Source of the DNA: Kiritimatiellia bacterium
GTDB lineage: Bacteria > Verrucomicrobiota > Kiritimatiellia > JAFGHX01
Assembly: GCA_016929905.1 (NCBI GenBank)
Contig: JAFGHX010000276.1
Location: 1 to 64,000, forward strand
Direction: 5' to 3'
Length of the DNA: 64,000 nucleotides
Below the pieces are notes generated by a model. That model worked only from the letters and a program-made list of their open reading frames with translations. It made no database searches and was not told where the DNA came from. Made by a program: the position numbers and the translations under genes. Below, piece after piece: positions 1 through 8,131 of the stretch. Numbering within the stretch: position 1 is the stretch's first letter; the number at the start of each line of letters is the position of its first letter.

Positions 1-165
1 AGCCCGTCCTACGTTCGGATTTCAGCCCCGTTCCCCGTTACCATCACCTCACGACTGCACGGGACGGGCTGGAAAGCCCGTCCTACGGTCGGATCGCGAG
101 CCCGGCTCCCCGCAGGACGGGCTTTCCAGCCCGTCCTACGTTGGGCGAAAGGGGAACGGGGCGGG
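1..165. repeat. Intergenic GC-rich hairpin repeat
   Basis: The stretch holds three direct copies of AGCCCGTCCTACG (starting near 1, 75 and 128) and two perfect hairpins: GACGGGCT with loop GGAA (63-82) and AGGACGGGCT with loop TTCC (114-137). A block reading CCCCGTTCCCC near 26-36 is mirrored by GGGGAACGGGG near 151-161. It lies 3' of the SUMF1-like gene on the minus strand. The second hairpin has the same plan (10-12 bp stem, TTCC loop, CTAC end) as the one at 46161-46188. There is no coding evidence. Confidence 0.75.
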
Positions 166-1785
166 TTACCGTTTCTCGCCGGCGACGACGCGGAAGCCGA
201 CGCCGAAATCGCGGAGGTTGGGCGCCTTGCCGCCGCGGTTCGCCACGCGCAGCACGTTCTCCTGGCCGTCGAACCAGGACGCGCCGCAGGTGACATGGCT
301 CGGCTGCATGGCGGGCGAGAGGCGCGTGCACCACTCGGCGACGTTGCCGCCCACCCCGTACAGGCCCCAGTCGTTGCGGCCGGCTTTGTCCACAGGGCAG
401 GCGACGGGAAAGCCGTCGTCGTGGCCGTCGATCTTGCGCCAGGAGCCGGCCCCTTCCCGGCCGTGGTAGTTCCAGTCCGCGGGCGGCGGCCAGGCGTCGC
501 CCCATGCGTACTCGCGTCGCTCGCCGCAGGCGGCGAAGACTTCCCATTCGCGCTCGGTCGGCAACCGGAACACATAGCCGCTCGGGAGGCTGTCGCCGAA
601 TTGCGTGTTGAGCCAGGAACAATAGGCGCGAGCGTCGTCCCAGGTGAGCAGCACGGCCGGTTGCCGGGCCTCGTTGAGCGAGTAGGTGCGGTAGCGCTCG
701 CTGTCGTGTTCGGGCCTGAAACACCGATACTCGCCGTTGCTGACCTCGAATTTGCCGACCCACATGCGAAGGACCGGCACCCAAAGGAGGGTGAGCCGTT
801 CCGTGTCGTCCAGGTGCACGATGAGGTAGGCGGGCGGCCCCGCCTCGGCCCGCGCGGGGGGCGGAACCGGCGGCGGCTCGGGCTGGGGCTCGGGCTCCGG
901 TTTGACATGCCGCTCGGCCGGCTTCTCGAAATCGACAAGGGCCGCCCGCGACACGGGGCCGGGTGGCGCTTCGGGCCGCACGGGCGACCCGTCCCGCGCG
1001 GGCTCCTCGGGTTCCACGGCCGCGGGCGCGCCGGGCTTCGCATCCGGCGCCGGCCCGCCCGCCTCGCCGGCCAGGCCGCCCGGTTCGGCCGCCTCGGGTG
1101 CCCCGCCCTTCGGCGCCAGCACGACCCGGAACCCGGTGATCAGGTTCCGGCGCTCCGCGCTGAGGGTGAACCGGTACGAGATGAGCAGCGTATCTTCGGC
1201 GAAGTTGCGCCAGGAGGCTCCGCGCAGGACCTGCGCTTCGCCCCCGGCGGGGATACACAACTCGGCCGCGTTGCCGCCGACGCCGCGCAGGCCCCACTCG
1301 TTCTCGCCGCTGGCTTCGACCGGGCAGGTCACCACGCAGCCGTCGTCGTAGCCCTCGATGTCGTAGTTGCCGTAGGCGGGCGGAAAGCCGTCGCCCCACG
1401 GGTACTTGCGCGCCGCGCCGCACGCGGCGAACGCTTCCCACTCCGATTCGGCCGGCAGCCGCGCCTCGAAGCCCGCCGGCAGCGCGCCGCCCTGCCGCGC
1501 GTTCAGCCAGCCGCAGAACGCCTTCGCATCGGAAAGCATAACGGACACGACCGGCTGCCGCTCGCCCGCGAGCGACTGGCCTCGGCTCTGCTCGCTGTCG
1601 TGTTTCGGGTCGAACCGCTTGAACTGGCCGTTGGTCACCTCGTCTTTACCGACCCATATCCGGAGCGAGTCGACCCACACGAATTCCACCTGCTGTCCCT
1701 CGCCGAGATCGAGCGTGATCGGCGTTTCGCCACCCGCCACGCCGGCCGGGAGAAGCGCGGCGGCGAGCAGAGAAGCGCGGCACAT
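166..1785 (-). CDS. Exported protein with two SUMF1/FGE-fold domains, probably non-catalytic
   Basis: The predicted product has 539 residues. I place the start at 1785 because it gives a signal peptide (MCRASLLAAALLPAGVAGG); the frame stays open upstream but reads as arginine-rich noise. Two domains of the formylglycine-generating-enzyme/SUMF1 fold follow, roughly residues 30-215 and 305-539. Each shows the family pattern: WVGKDEVTNGQF / WVGKFEVSNGEY, then RLPAESEWE / RLPTEREWE, then GGNAAELC / GGNVAEWC, then GASW and GFRVV. A proline- and alanine-rich linker of about 90 residues joins them. The paired active-site cysteines of true FGE, expected near the C-terminal end of the domain, are absent from both copies. 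It is therefore unlikely to activate the sulfatases in this window and is better read as a binding or structural member of the fold. No clear Shine-Dalgarno is visible, so the start is less certain than the family. Confidence 0.8.
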   Translation of the reverse strand: MCRASLLAAALLPAGVAGGETPITLDLGEGQQVEFVWVDSLRIWVGKDEVTNGQFKRFDPKHDSEQSRGQSLAGERQPVVSVMLSDAKAFCGWLNARQGGALPAGFEARLPAESEWEAFAACGAARKYPWGDGFPPAYGNYDIEGYDDGCVVTCPVEASGENEWGLRGVGGNAAELCIPAGGEAQVLRGASWRNFAEDTLLISYRFTLSAERRNLITGFRVVLAPKGGAPEAAEPGGLAGEAGGPAPDAKPGAPAAVEPEEPARDGSPVRPEAPPGPVSRAALVDFEKPAERHVKPEPEPQPEPPPVPPPARAEAGPPAYLIVHLDDTERLTLLWVPVLRMWVGKFEVSNGEYRCFRPEHDSERYRTYSLNEARQPAVLLTWDDARAYCSWLNTQFGDSLPSGYVFRLPTEREWEVFAACGERREYAWGDAWPPPADWNYHGREGAGSWRKIDGHDDGFPVACPVDKAGRNDWGLYGVGGNVAEWCTRLSPAMQPSHVTCGASWFDGQENVLRVANRGGKAPNLRDFGVGFRVVAGEKR

Positions 1786-1995
1786 CAGACCGAGGCGCGT
1801 GAAAGCACGCCGGTCAGGATGGCCGCAAGAAGGCGCAAGAAACGCAAAAAGGGAGGCACGGAGACCTGACCTGGCGCGCGCGGCGCGCCCCATATGTTGC
1901 GGGCATCGCACCCGCACCGGAGTGCGGTCACGATTCCCGCAACCTGCCCTTTTTCCAGAATGCACAAGAACTCCTCGTTGCCGCCCCCTCGCCCG

Positions 1996-2820
1996 TCACT
2001 CCCCGCCAGCCTCGCCACCGGCCCACGGCGGCGCACCCGCGGCGCGGCCGGCGACGCGAGCCCAGACCCCCAGCGCGAGGAGCCCGGCGACGACCGCGGC
2101 GGGCAACGCCCAGCCGTAGAAGTGGCCGGCCATCAACCAGTCGCTCATCAGGCCGCCCGTGACCCCGACCATGACCGACAGCGCCGCATTCAGCAGGAAC
2201 GGATTGACCATCTTCTCGGCGAGCGCCGGCGGATCGGAATACTCCTGCCAGGTCCGCCAGCAGCCGGCCGTCCTGAGCAGGAGCCAGAGCGCGATCGCGC
2301 CCCAATGCCCGAGTATGACCGCGCCGACAAACAGGACCTGTTCCGCGGCGCCGAGCGCTCGGGCCGACCAGCAGGAACCGGGAAAGCGCCCCACGTTGCG
2401 GCGGACCCTGCTCATGACCCAGCCCACCAGCACGGCGTTGCAGAGCACGGCAAAGACGAACCCCGCCCCATTGCACAGCAGCGCCATGCTGGACAGGACG
2501 CCGAGCAGCGGTGGGGCCGGACTTGGCGCAGGCGCGGCCGGCGCCTCATCCAGGTCGCCCGCCTTCTTGGGTACCTCTATGGTCCCGATCTCGCAGGACT
2601 GAATCCAGCGCCAGTCTTCGCGCGAGAACTCGCTCTTCAGGAACGTGCCCACGCCGGCATCGTGCGCGATGTTGGCACGCTCCTCGGTGCGGGCCAGCAC
2701 CTTGGGATTCGAGAGCACCTTGTCGCCGCCGTAAGACAGTTCCGTGCGCGTCTCAGCCGCGGGGCCGGCCGTCGCGAGAAACAGCGTCAGCAACCCGGCC
2801 GCGATATGCGTCATCTTCAT
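1996..2820 (-). CDS. Membrane protein of unknown function
   Basis: The product has 274 residues and is not recognised. The start at 2820 has AAGGAG five bases upstream. An N-terminal signal peptide (MKMTHIAAGLLTLFLATAGPA) is followed by a polar segment of about 80 residues, then by four likely membrane helices: LLGVLSSMALLCNGAGFVFA, then a segment around VLFVGAVILGHWGAIALWLL, then LLNAALSVMVGVTGGL, then LPAAVVAGLLALGVWA. The C-terminus is rich in Gly and Ala. The polar segment mentions no known motif. It lies 210 bp upstream of the SUMF1-like gene on the same strand and may be cotranscribed with it. Confidence 0.65.
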   Translation of the reverse strand: MKMTHIAAGLLTLFLATAGPAAETRTELSYGGDKVLSNPKVLARTEERANIAHDAGVGTFLKSEFSREDWRWIQSCEIGTIEVPKKAGDLDEAPAAPAPSPAPPLLGVLSSMALLCNGAGFVFAVLCNAVLVGWVMSRVRRNVGRFPGSCWSARALGAAEQVLFVGAVILGHWGAIALWLLLRTAGCWRTWQEYSDPPALAEKMVNPFLLNAALSVMVGVTGGLMSDWLMAGHFYGWALPAAVVAGLLALGVWARVAGRAAGAPPWAGGEAGGE

Positions 2821-2960
2821 CGGATCTCCTTGATTCGTTTCGGTCCCCTAGATCACGGAAACAGGGCCAGCGCGCCACCGCCCTCTTGCGATCGGCATCC
2901 CAATTCCGCATTCGCGTTCATTCGCGTTCATTCGCGGTTGCCCGGCTCTCCGGACGGCCC

Positions 2961-3896
2961 CTATTCATATTCCAGGCATTCGGTCATGATCTGGTCGATC
3001 GTTCCGGTCGCGACGCAGATGCTCGTGTCGGCGGCGCCGTAATAGACATAGATGGTCCCGTTGTCGAAGACCACGGCGCCGCATGCGAAACAGACATTGC
3101 CGATGTCGCCGATCCGTTCATACTCCGCCCGCGGCGACAGCAGCGGCACGAGCCCCTGCTTCACGACATTGGCGGGGTCGTCGAGATCGAGCAGCAGCGC
3201 GCCGGCCCGGTAGACGGGGCCGGCGGGCGTCCAGCTCGTGCCGTGGTAGATCTTCAGCCAACCGGCGGGCGTCTCGATGGGCGGCACCGAAGCGCCCACC
3301 CGGAACGTATCCCAGCGCACCCCGCCGGGCGGCAGCACCATCTGGGAGTCGCCCCAGTGGATGAGGTCCAGTGAATACGAAATCCAGATGCAGCCTTTAT
3401 CCTCGCCGATCGGGCGGTCCAGCCTGGCGTAACGCCCTTTGATCTTGCGCGGGAAGAGCACGCCGTCCTTGTTGCCGGGCTCGGACACCAGCGCGATGCG
3501 TTCGTAGCTCATGTGGTCGTCGGTCTTGGCCAGCGCAATACGCGGGCCGTATGGCCCGGAGGCGACATAGAGCACGTAGTAGGTGCCGTCCAGGCGCGTC
3601 GCGCGCGGATCCTCAATGCCGCGCGACTCGTAGAGCGCCCACGGCCCCACCTCGGCGGGCATCATGACCGGTTTGTCGCAAACGGTGAAATGGAGGCCGT
3701 CCCGGCTCCTGGCCAGCGCGAAGAACGAGTAGCCCTGCTGCCCTTCGACCCGCAACAGCATGTCGATCCCGTCCTCGCGCACCAGCGGCGTGCCGTTGAA
3801 GACGGTATTGGCCCGGAACGGCACGTCGTCGATCGTCAGGATCGGATTGCCTTCCCATCGGTGCAGGATATCCCGCGCCGCGGCGGAGTCCGGCAT
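2961..3896 (-). CDS. GH130 family beta-mannoside phosphorylase/mannosidase
   Basis: The product has 311 residues, a five-bladed propeller of glycoside hydrolase family 130 by its motifs: HRWEGNPIL at the N-terminus, SRGIEDPRATRLDGTYYVLY (GIEDPR carries the family's catalytic Asp), YARLDRPIGEDKGCIWISYS, and IYVYYGAADTSICVAT at the end. No signal peptide is present, so it acts in the cytoplasm. GH130 enzymes phosphorolyse or hydrolyse beta-mannosides; which activity applies cannot be told here, since it depends on phosphate-binding residues I cannot align reliably. Its ATG follows the upstream gene's TAG with no base between (TAGATG), so the two paralogues are almost certainly translationally coupled. 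Confidence 0.88.
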   Translation of the reverse strand: MPDSAAARDILHRWEGNPILTIDDVPFRANTVFNGTPLVREDGIDMLLRVEGQQGYSFFALARSRDGLHFTVCDKPVMMPAEVGPWALYESRGIEDPRATRLDGTYYVLYVASGPYGPRIALAKTDDHMSYERIALVSEPGNKDGVLFPRKIKGRYARLDRPIGEDKGCIWISYSLDLIHWGDSQMVLPPGGVRWDTFRVGASVPPIETPAGWLKIYHGTSWTPAGPVYRAGALLLDLDDPANVVKQGLVPLLSPRAEYERIGDIGNVCFACGAVVFDNGTIYVYYGAADTSICVATGTIDQIMTECLEYE

Positions 3897-4841
3897 CTAG
3901 AAATCCTCCTCGCTCTTCAGGCAGCGCGATACGATTGCGTCCACGGTCACCGTTCCGACGCAAATGCAGCTATCCGCCGCGCCGTAGTAGATGGTGATCT
4001 TGCCCTTCTCGTCGATGAGCGCGCCGGTAGAAAAGACGAGGTTGCCGACGTCCCCGATCCGCTCGTAGTACTCGCGGGGCGACAGGATCGGGATGTTCGC
4101 CCGGCCCACAATCTGAGTGGGCTCGTTCGCGTCGAGAATCGCGGCGCCCAGCCGGTACAGCGGGCCGGAGCCGGTCTCCTTCGCGCCGTAGTAGATCAGC
4201 AGCCAGCCCATCTCGACCCGCATCGGGGGCGGCCCGGCCCCGACCCGATCCGAATCCCAGAACCCGCCGCGCGGGGAGAGGACGACTTCGCTGTCGCCCC
4301 AATAGGTGAGATCCTCGCTGTAGGACACCCAGATGCTGTGCCCGTCGCGCGGGCGTTCGAGCCGTGCGTAACGGCCCTTGAGCTTCTCCGGAAACAGCGC
4401 GCCCGCCTTGGTGTCCGGCTCCGAGATCAGTCCGATCCGCTTCACCTCCGTGAAGCTTTCCGTCACGCCCAAGCCCAGCCGGTACCCGTGCGCCCCGCGC
4501 GCGAGGTACATGATGTAATAGACCCCGTCCATAAAGGTGACTCGCCCGTCCAGCACGCCGTCGATCTCGTGCTCCCTGAACCGCGCCTGGGGCGACGGGC
4601 TCATGAACGGCTTGGGATCGACATGAAACAGATCACCCTCCTTCGCGCGCCGAGCCAGATGGATGCTCTGAACGCCGGACAGCTCCTCCACGCTCACCAG
4701 CAGCAGCGGCTCGCCCTCGTACAACACCACGCCGGCATTCCGGATATCCAGGCACCGGAACTCGACGTCGTCCATCGTGATGATCGGATTGCCTTCCCAG
4801 CGATGGACGATGTCCCTGCCACTCGAGCGCCGCTTTCGCAT
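3897..4841 (-). CDS. GH130-like protein with altered EDPR motif
   Basis: The product has 314 residues and is paralogous over its whole length to the gene directly downstream: HRWEGNPII, KGRYARLERPRDGHSIWVSY, LSPREYYERIGDVGNLVFS and IYYGAADSCICVGT all have close equivalents there. The family motif GxEDPR reads GVLDGRVT here: the Asp remains, but the preceding Glu and the following Pro are gone. The enzyme may therefore have shifted specificity, or it may be a non-catalytic partner. No signal peptide is present. It is the first gene of the pair, and the 256 bp upstream separate it from the divergent topoisomerase VI operon. Confidence 0.85.
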   Translation of the reverse strand: MRKRRSSGRDIVHRWEGNPIITMDDVEFRCLDIRNAGVVLYEGEPLLLVSVEELSGVQSIHLARRAKEGDLFHVDPKPFMSPSPQARFREHEIDGVLDGRVTFMDGVYYIMYLARGAHGYRLGLGVTESFTEVKRIGLISEPDTKAGALFPEKLKGRYARLERPRDGHSIWVSYSEDLTYWGDSEVVLSPRGGFWDSDRVGAGPPPMRVEMGWLLIYYGAKETGSGPLYRLGAAILDANEPTQIVGRANIPILSPREYYERIGDVGNLVFSTGALIDEKGKITIYYGAADSCICVGTVTVDAIVSRCLKSEEDF

Positions 4842-5019
4842 ACACCCCCCCCTGCTCCACCGCCACGCAAGCGCGCGCTCCTCGCGCGCCGCATGGTCCC
4901 GCCATACGCCGGCCGGCGCGCGCGACCTCCACAGTCCCGCCTCTTCCGCCCAAGCTCGACGGTGACAAATTCGGCAAACAATACCTCCGTTCGCGATCCC
5001 CTTTCAAGCCCGTATTTTG

Positions 5020-5048
5020 TTGCATTCCACCGTGCCGCGCCCTATGAT
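5020..5048 (+). promoter_or_regulatory. Candidate sigma-70 promoter for top6B-top6A-pyk
   Basis: TTGCAT (5020-5025) and TATGAT (5043-5048) are separated by 17 bp. The -10 matches five of six consensus bases; the -35 matches only three. It sits in the divergent gap between the GH130 pair and topoisomerase VI and would give a leader of about 45 nt. Confidence 0.4.
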
Positions 5049-5097
5049 CCGACGATTTTTCCCGCGCCGCGCGGGACGGACAGGGAAGGCGATTTTT

Positions 5098-6960
5098 ATG
5101 GGAAAACGCAAAGGCAGAACCCGCTCGACAGGCCGGGGCAAGCCCCCGGCGAAAGGGGCACAAAAGAAGAGCGCCGCGGACAAAGCCGGGAATCGGGCGG
5201 CGCCCAGGGCCCGCACCAAGGGCAGGAGCACCCGCAAGCCGGCGAACGCCGAGCCCGCGGGCGGCAAGACCGAGGAACGGCGCGAAATCGTGACCGCCCA
5301 GGCCCTGGCCGAGCGGCAACGCGACATTTCGGTCTCCGAATTCTTCCTGAAGAACCGGCACCTGCTCGGCTTCGACAACCCGCGCAAAGCGCTGCTGACC
5401 ACGGTGAAGGAAGCCGTCGACAACGCGCTGGACGCATGCGAAGAGGTGGGGCACTTGCCGGAAGTGAGCGTCGACGTCCGGCAAACGGGCGAAAACCGAT
5501 TCTGCGTGGAAGTCACGGACAACGGGCCGGGCGTCGTGCGTTCGCAGGTCCCGAAGATTTTCGCGAAACTGCTCTACGGCTCGAAGTTCCACCGGCTGCG
5601 CATGGCGCGCGGGCAGCAGGGCATCGGCATCAGCGCCGCGGGCATGTACGGGCAACTGACCACCGGGCAGGGCACGCGCATCCTGTCGAAGACGCAGGGC
5701 AAACGCGCGCACCTGATCGAGGTGCACATCGACACGCGCAAGAACAAACCGACCATCCTGAAGGATGAAGACGCGGACTGGCAGCCGACCTTCCAGCCCG
5801 CGCGGCCCGACGGGAAGCTGGGCCGCGCGATTTCGTACGCGCACGGCACCCGCGTCGCGATCGAGCTGGAAGCGACCTACGTGCGCGGCCGCCTCTCCGT
5901 GGACGAGTATCTGAAGCAGTGCGCGGTGGTCAACCCGCACCTGCAACTGCACTACCGCGTCCTGCTGCAGAAGGAGACGAAGCCGGAAGGCGAGGCCGCC
6001 GAGGAGCCGACCTCGCTGCCGGCGGAAGGCTGGGTCACGTTCGCGCGCGTGTCCGACAAGCTGCCGGCCCCGCCCACGGAGATCAAGCCGCACCCGCACG
6101 GCGTGGAGCTCGGCCTGCTGATGCAGATGCTGAAGGACACCGCATCGCGCACGCTGCGCGGCGCGCTTGCCCAGGATTTCTCGCGCGTGAGCAGCCGCAG
6201 CGCGCTCGAAATCTGCGAACGCGCCGGGCTGGCGCCCAACGCGCGGCCCGCCACCATCGCGCACCGGGAAAGCGAATCGCTGTTCAACGCGATCAAGCAG
6301 ACGAAGCTCATGCGCCCGCCCACCGACTGCCTCTCGCCGATCGGCGAGGAGCAGATCCTCGCCGGGCTGAAGAAGGAGATCCAGGCCGACTTCTACACGG
6401 CCGTCACGCGCCCGCCCACCGTCTACCGCGGCAACCCGTTCCAGATCGAAGTGGGCCTCGCCTTCGCGCGGCCGGGCACGGAAAGCGATCTGGGCGCCGA
6501 GACGCCCGCGCGGCTGATGCGGTTCGCCAACCGCGTGCCGCTGCTCTACATGGCCGGCGCCTGCGCCACGACGAAGGCCGTCTCCGGCGTCAACTGGCGC
6601 GCCTACGGGCTGACCCAGCAGCAGGGCGCGCTGCCGATCGGGCCGATGGTCCTGATGGTGCACATCGCCAGCGTGTGGGTCCCGTTCACCAGCGAAAGCA
6701 AGGAAGCCATCGCGCATTACCCGGAAATCATTCGCGAGATCACCTTCGGCGTCCAGGAATGCGGCCGGCGGCTGTCCGTGTACGTCAGCCGCCGACGCCG
6801 CGAGGCCGAGACGGCGCGCAAGCGCAGCTATATCGAGATGTACATCCCGCACCTCGCGCTCGGCCTGAAGGAGATCCTCGACCTGCGCGACAGCGACGAA
6901 AAGACCATCATACGCAAACTGAACAAGATGCTGGAGAAGACGCATCTGCAGACAGGCTGA
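5098..6960 (+). CDS. top6B: DNA topoisomerase VI subunit B (GHKL ATPase)
   Basis: The product has 620 residues from the ATG at 5098, which follows a purine-rich GGGAAGG. It supplies the ATP-operated clamp of the type IIB topoisomerase. A Lys/Arg/Ala-rich N-terminal extension of about 70 residues, perhaps DNA-binding, precedes the GHKL domain. Visible motifs are the N-box KEAVDNALDAC (about residue 105), VTDNGPGV (about 138-145) and the lid GQQGIGISAAGMYGQLTTG (about 172-190). The transducer region follows, including VNWRAYGLTQQQGALPIGP. Archaeal TopVIB is usually about 530 residues; the extra length is mainly the N-terminal extension. The gene lies 22 nt upstream of top6A. TopVI is typical of archaea and plants and scattered in bacteria, so its presence here is notable. 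Confidence 0.93.
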   Translation: MGKRKGRTRSTGRGKPPAKGAQKKSAADKAGNRAAPRARTKGRSTRKPANAEPAGGKTEERREIVTAQALAERQRDISVSEFFLKNRHLLGFDNPRKALLTTVKEAVDNALDACEEVGHLPEVSVDVRQTGENRFCVEVTDNGPGVVRSQVPKIFAKLLYGSKFHRLRMARGQQGIGISAAGMYGQLTTGQGTRILSKTQGKRAHLIEVHIDTRKNKPTILKDEDADWQPTFQPARPDGKLGRAISYAHGTRVAIELEATYVRGRLSVDEYLKQCAVVNPHLQLHYRVLLQKETKPEGEAAEEPTSLPAEGWVTFARVSDKLPAPPTEIKPHPHGVELGLLMQMLKDTASRTLRGALAQDFSRVSSRSALEICERAGLAPNARPATIAHRESESLFNAIKQTKLMRPPTDCLSPIGEEQILAGLKKEIQADFYTAVTRPPTVYRGNPFQIEVGLAFARPGTESDLGAETPARLMRFANRVPLLYMAGACATTKAVSGVNWRAYGLTQQQGALPIGPMVLMVHIASVWVPFTSESKEAIAHYPEIIREITFGVQECGRRLSVYVSRRRREAETARKRSYIEMYIPHLALGLKEILDLRDSDEKTIIRKLNKMLEKTHLQTG

Positions 6961-6982
6961 CCCGCAGCCGAACGGAGCACAT

Positions 6983-8131
6983 ATGGCCAAGTCCAAGACA
7001 AAGAAGGGTGCGCACGCGCCCGCCTCCGGCAAGGCGGCCCGGGCGGGCGCCTCCAATCTGATCGCCGCGGTGGGCCGGCAGGTCCACACCGACATCGTGA
7101 AGAAGAACCGCAAACCGGTCATGAAGTTCCCCATCCGCGCGTTGTCCAACGTGAAATACGACACGCGCAAGGGCCACTTCACCATTCTGGGCAAGACGGT
7201 CACCCGCACGCTGTCCTACAACACCGTCAAGACCTTCGCGCAATCCATGCGCCTGCTGGCGACGACCAAGAACGATCTTCTGGACAAGAACGACATCGCC
7301 GGCAAGCGCGAAGTCTACTACAACAGCAAGAGCTGGGGCGAATGCCGGTTCGACGAGCAGGTGGAGAGCGACACCCTGCTCGACGACATCGAGGCCATGC
7401 TCGACGTCAACCGCGAAGTGCTCGGCTATATCCCGGGCGAGCGCGGCGGCGAAGTGACGGGCCCGCTCACCGTCATCGATCAGGATCCCCAGACGCGGCA
7501 GCCGATCCGCATCAACTGCGCCCGGCTCGGCACGGGCGCGTGGAGCATTCCGCCGCGCGGCGAGCACCTGCGGTTCGAGACGCGGGCGAAGTTCATCCTG
7601 GTCATCGAAACGTCCTCCCTGTTCCAGCGCCTGGTGCATCACCGCTTCTTCGAGCGTATGAACTGTATCCTCATCTCCATGAGCGGCGTGCCGACCCGCG
7701 CCTGCCGCCGGTTCACCCGGCGGCTGGCCGACGACAAGGGGCTGCCCGTGATCGCGTTTACCGACGGCGACCCGTACGGCTACTGCAACATCTATCGCAC
7801 GCTCAAGGTCGGCTCGGGCCAGGCGGCGCACATCAACCGCTTCTTCTGCGTGCCGCAGGTCCGCTTCCTGGGCGTCACCCCGCAGGACATCCTGGACTAC
7901 AAGCTGGAGGACGCCACGCACCCGCTCGAGCCGTCCGACGTCAAGCGCGCCCAGGACGCGCTCAAGAACGACCCGTTCGTGCAGCACCATAAACCGTGGC
8001 AGGACGCGTTGAACCAGATGCTGAAGATGGGGGTCCGTATCGAACAGCAGGCCTTCGCCAAGTACGGGCTGAACTTCGTTCTGGACACGTATCTGCCCGA
8101 GAAGCTGAAGAAGAAGGACTTCCTCCCCTGA
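6983..8131 (+). CDS. top6A: DNA topoisomerase VI subunit A (Spo11-type)
   Basis: The product has 382 residues, close to the usual 370-390. This subunit makes the double-strand break through a tyrosine. The 5Y-CAP domain contains the KREVYYNSK motif; by the family pattern the second Tyr (about 113) is catalytic. The Toprim domain shows its glutamate in LVIETSSLF (about 209) and the DxD in FTDGDPYGY (about 261 and 263). The first 50 residues are Lys/Ala-rich. The start follows GGAGCACAT. The gene forms a full TopVI operon with top6B and its stop overlaps the start of pyruvate kinase by one base (TGATG). All key residues are in place, so the enzyme should be active. Confidence 0.93.
   Translation: MAKSKTKKGAHAPASGKAARAGASNLIAAVGRQVHTDIVKKNRKPVMKFPIRALSNVKYDTRKGHFTILGKTVTRTLSYNTVKTFAQSMRLLATTKNDLLDKNDIAGKREVYYNSKSWGECRFDEQVESDTLLDDIEAMLDVNREVLGYIPGERGGEVTGPLTVIDQDPQTRQPIRINCARLGTGAWSIPPRGEHLRFETRAKFILVIETSSLFQRLVHHRFFERMNCILISMSGVPTRACRRFTRRLADDKGLPVIAFTDGDPYGYCNIYRTLKVGSGQAAHINRFFCVPQVRFLGVTPQDILDYKLEDATHPLEPSDVKRAQDALKNDPFVQHHKPWQDALNQMLKMGVRIEQQAFAKYGLNFVLDTYLPEKLKKKDFLP

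Noticed and set aside
166..1785. Calling the SUMF1-fold protein a formylglycine-generating enzyme
   Set aside because: The active-site cysteine pair is absent from both domains.
4633..7209. A minus-strand frame of 858 codons over topoisomerase VI
   Set aside because: Its product is Arg/Ala/Val/His-rich without domains; the plus strand encodes topoisomerase VI B with full motifs.
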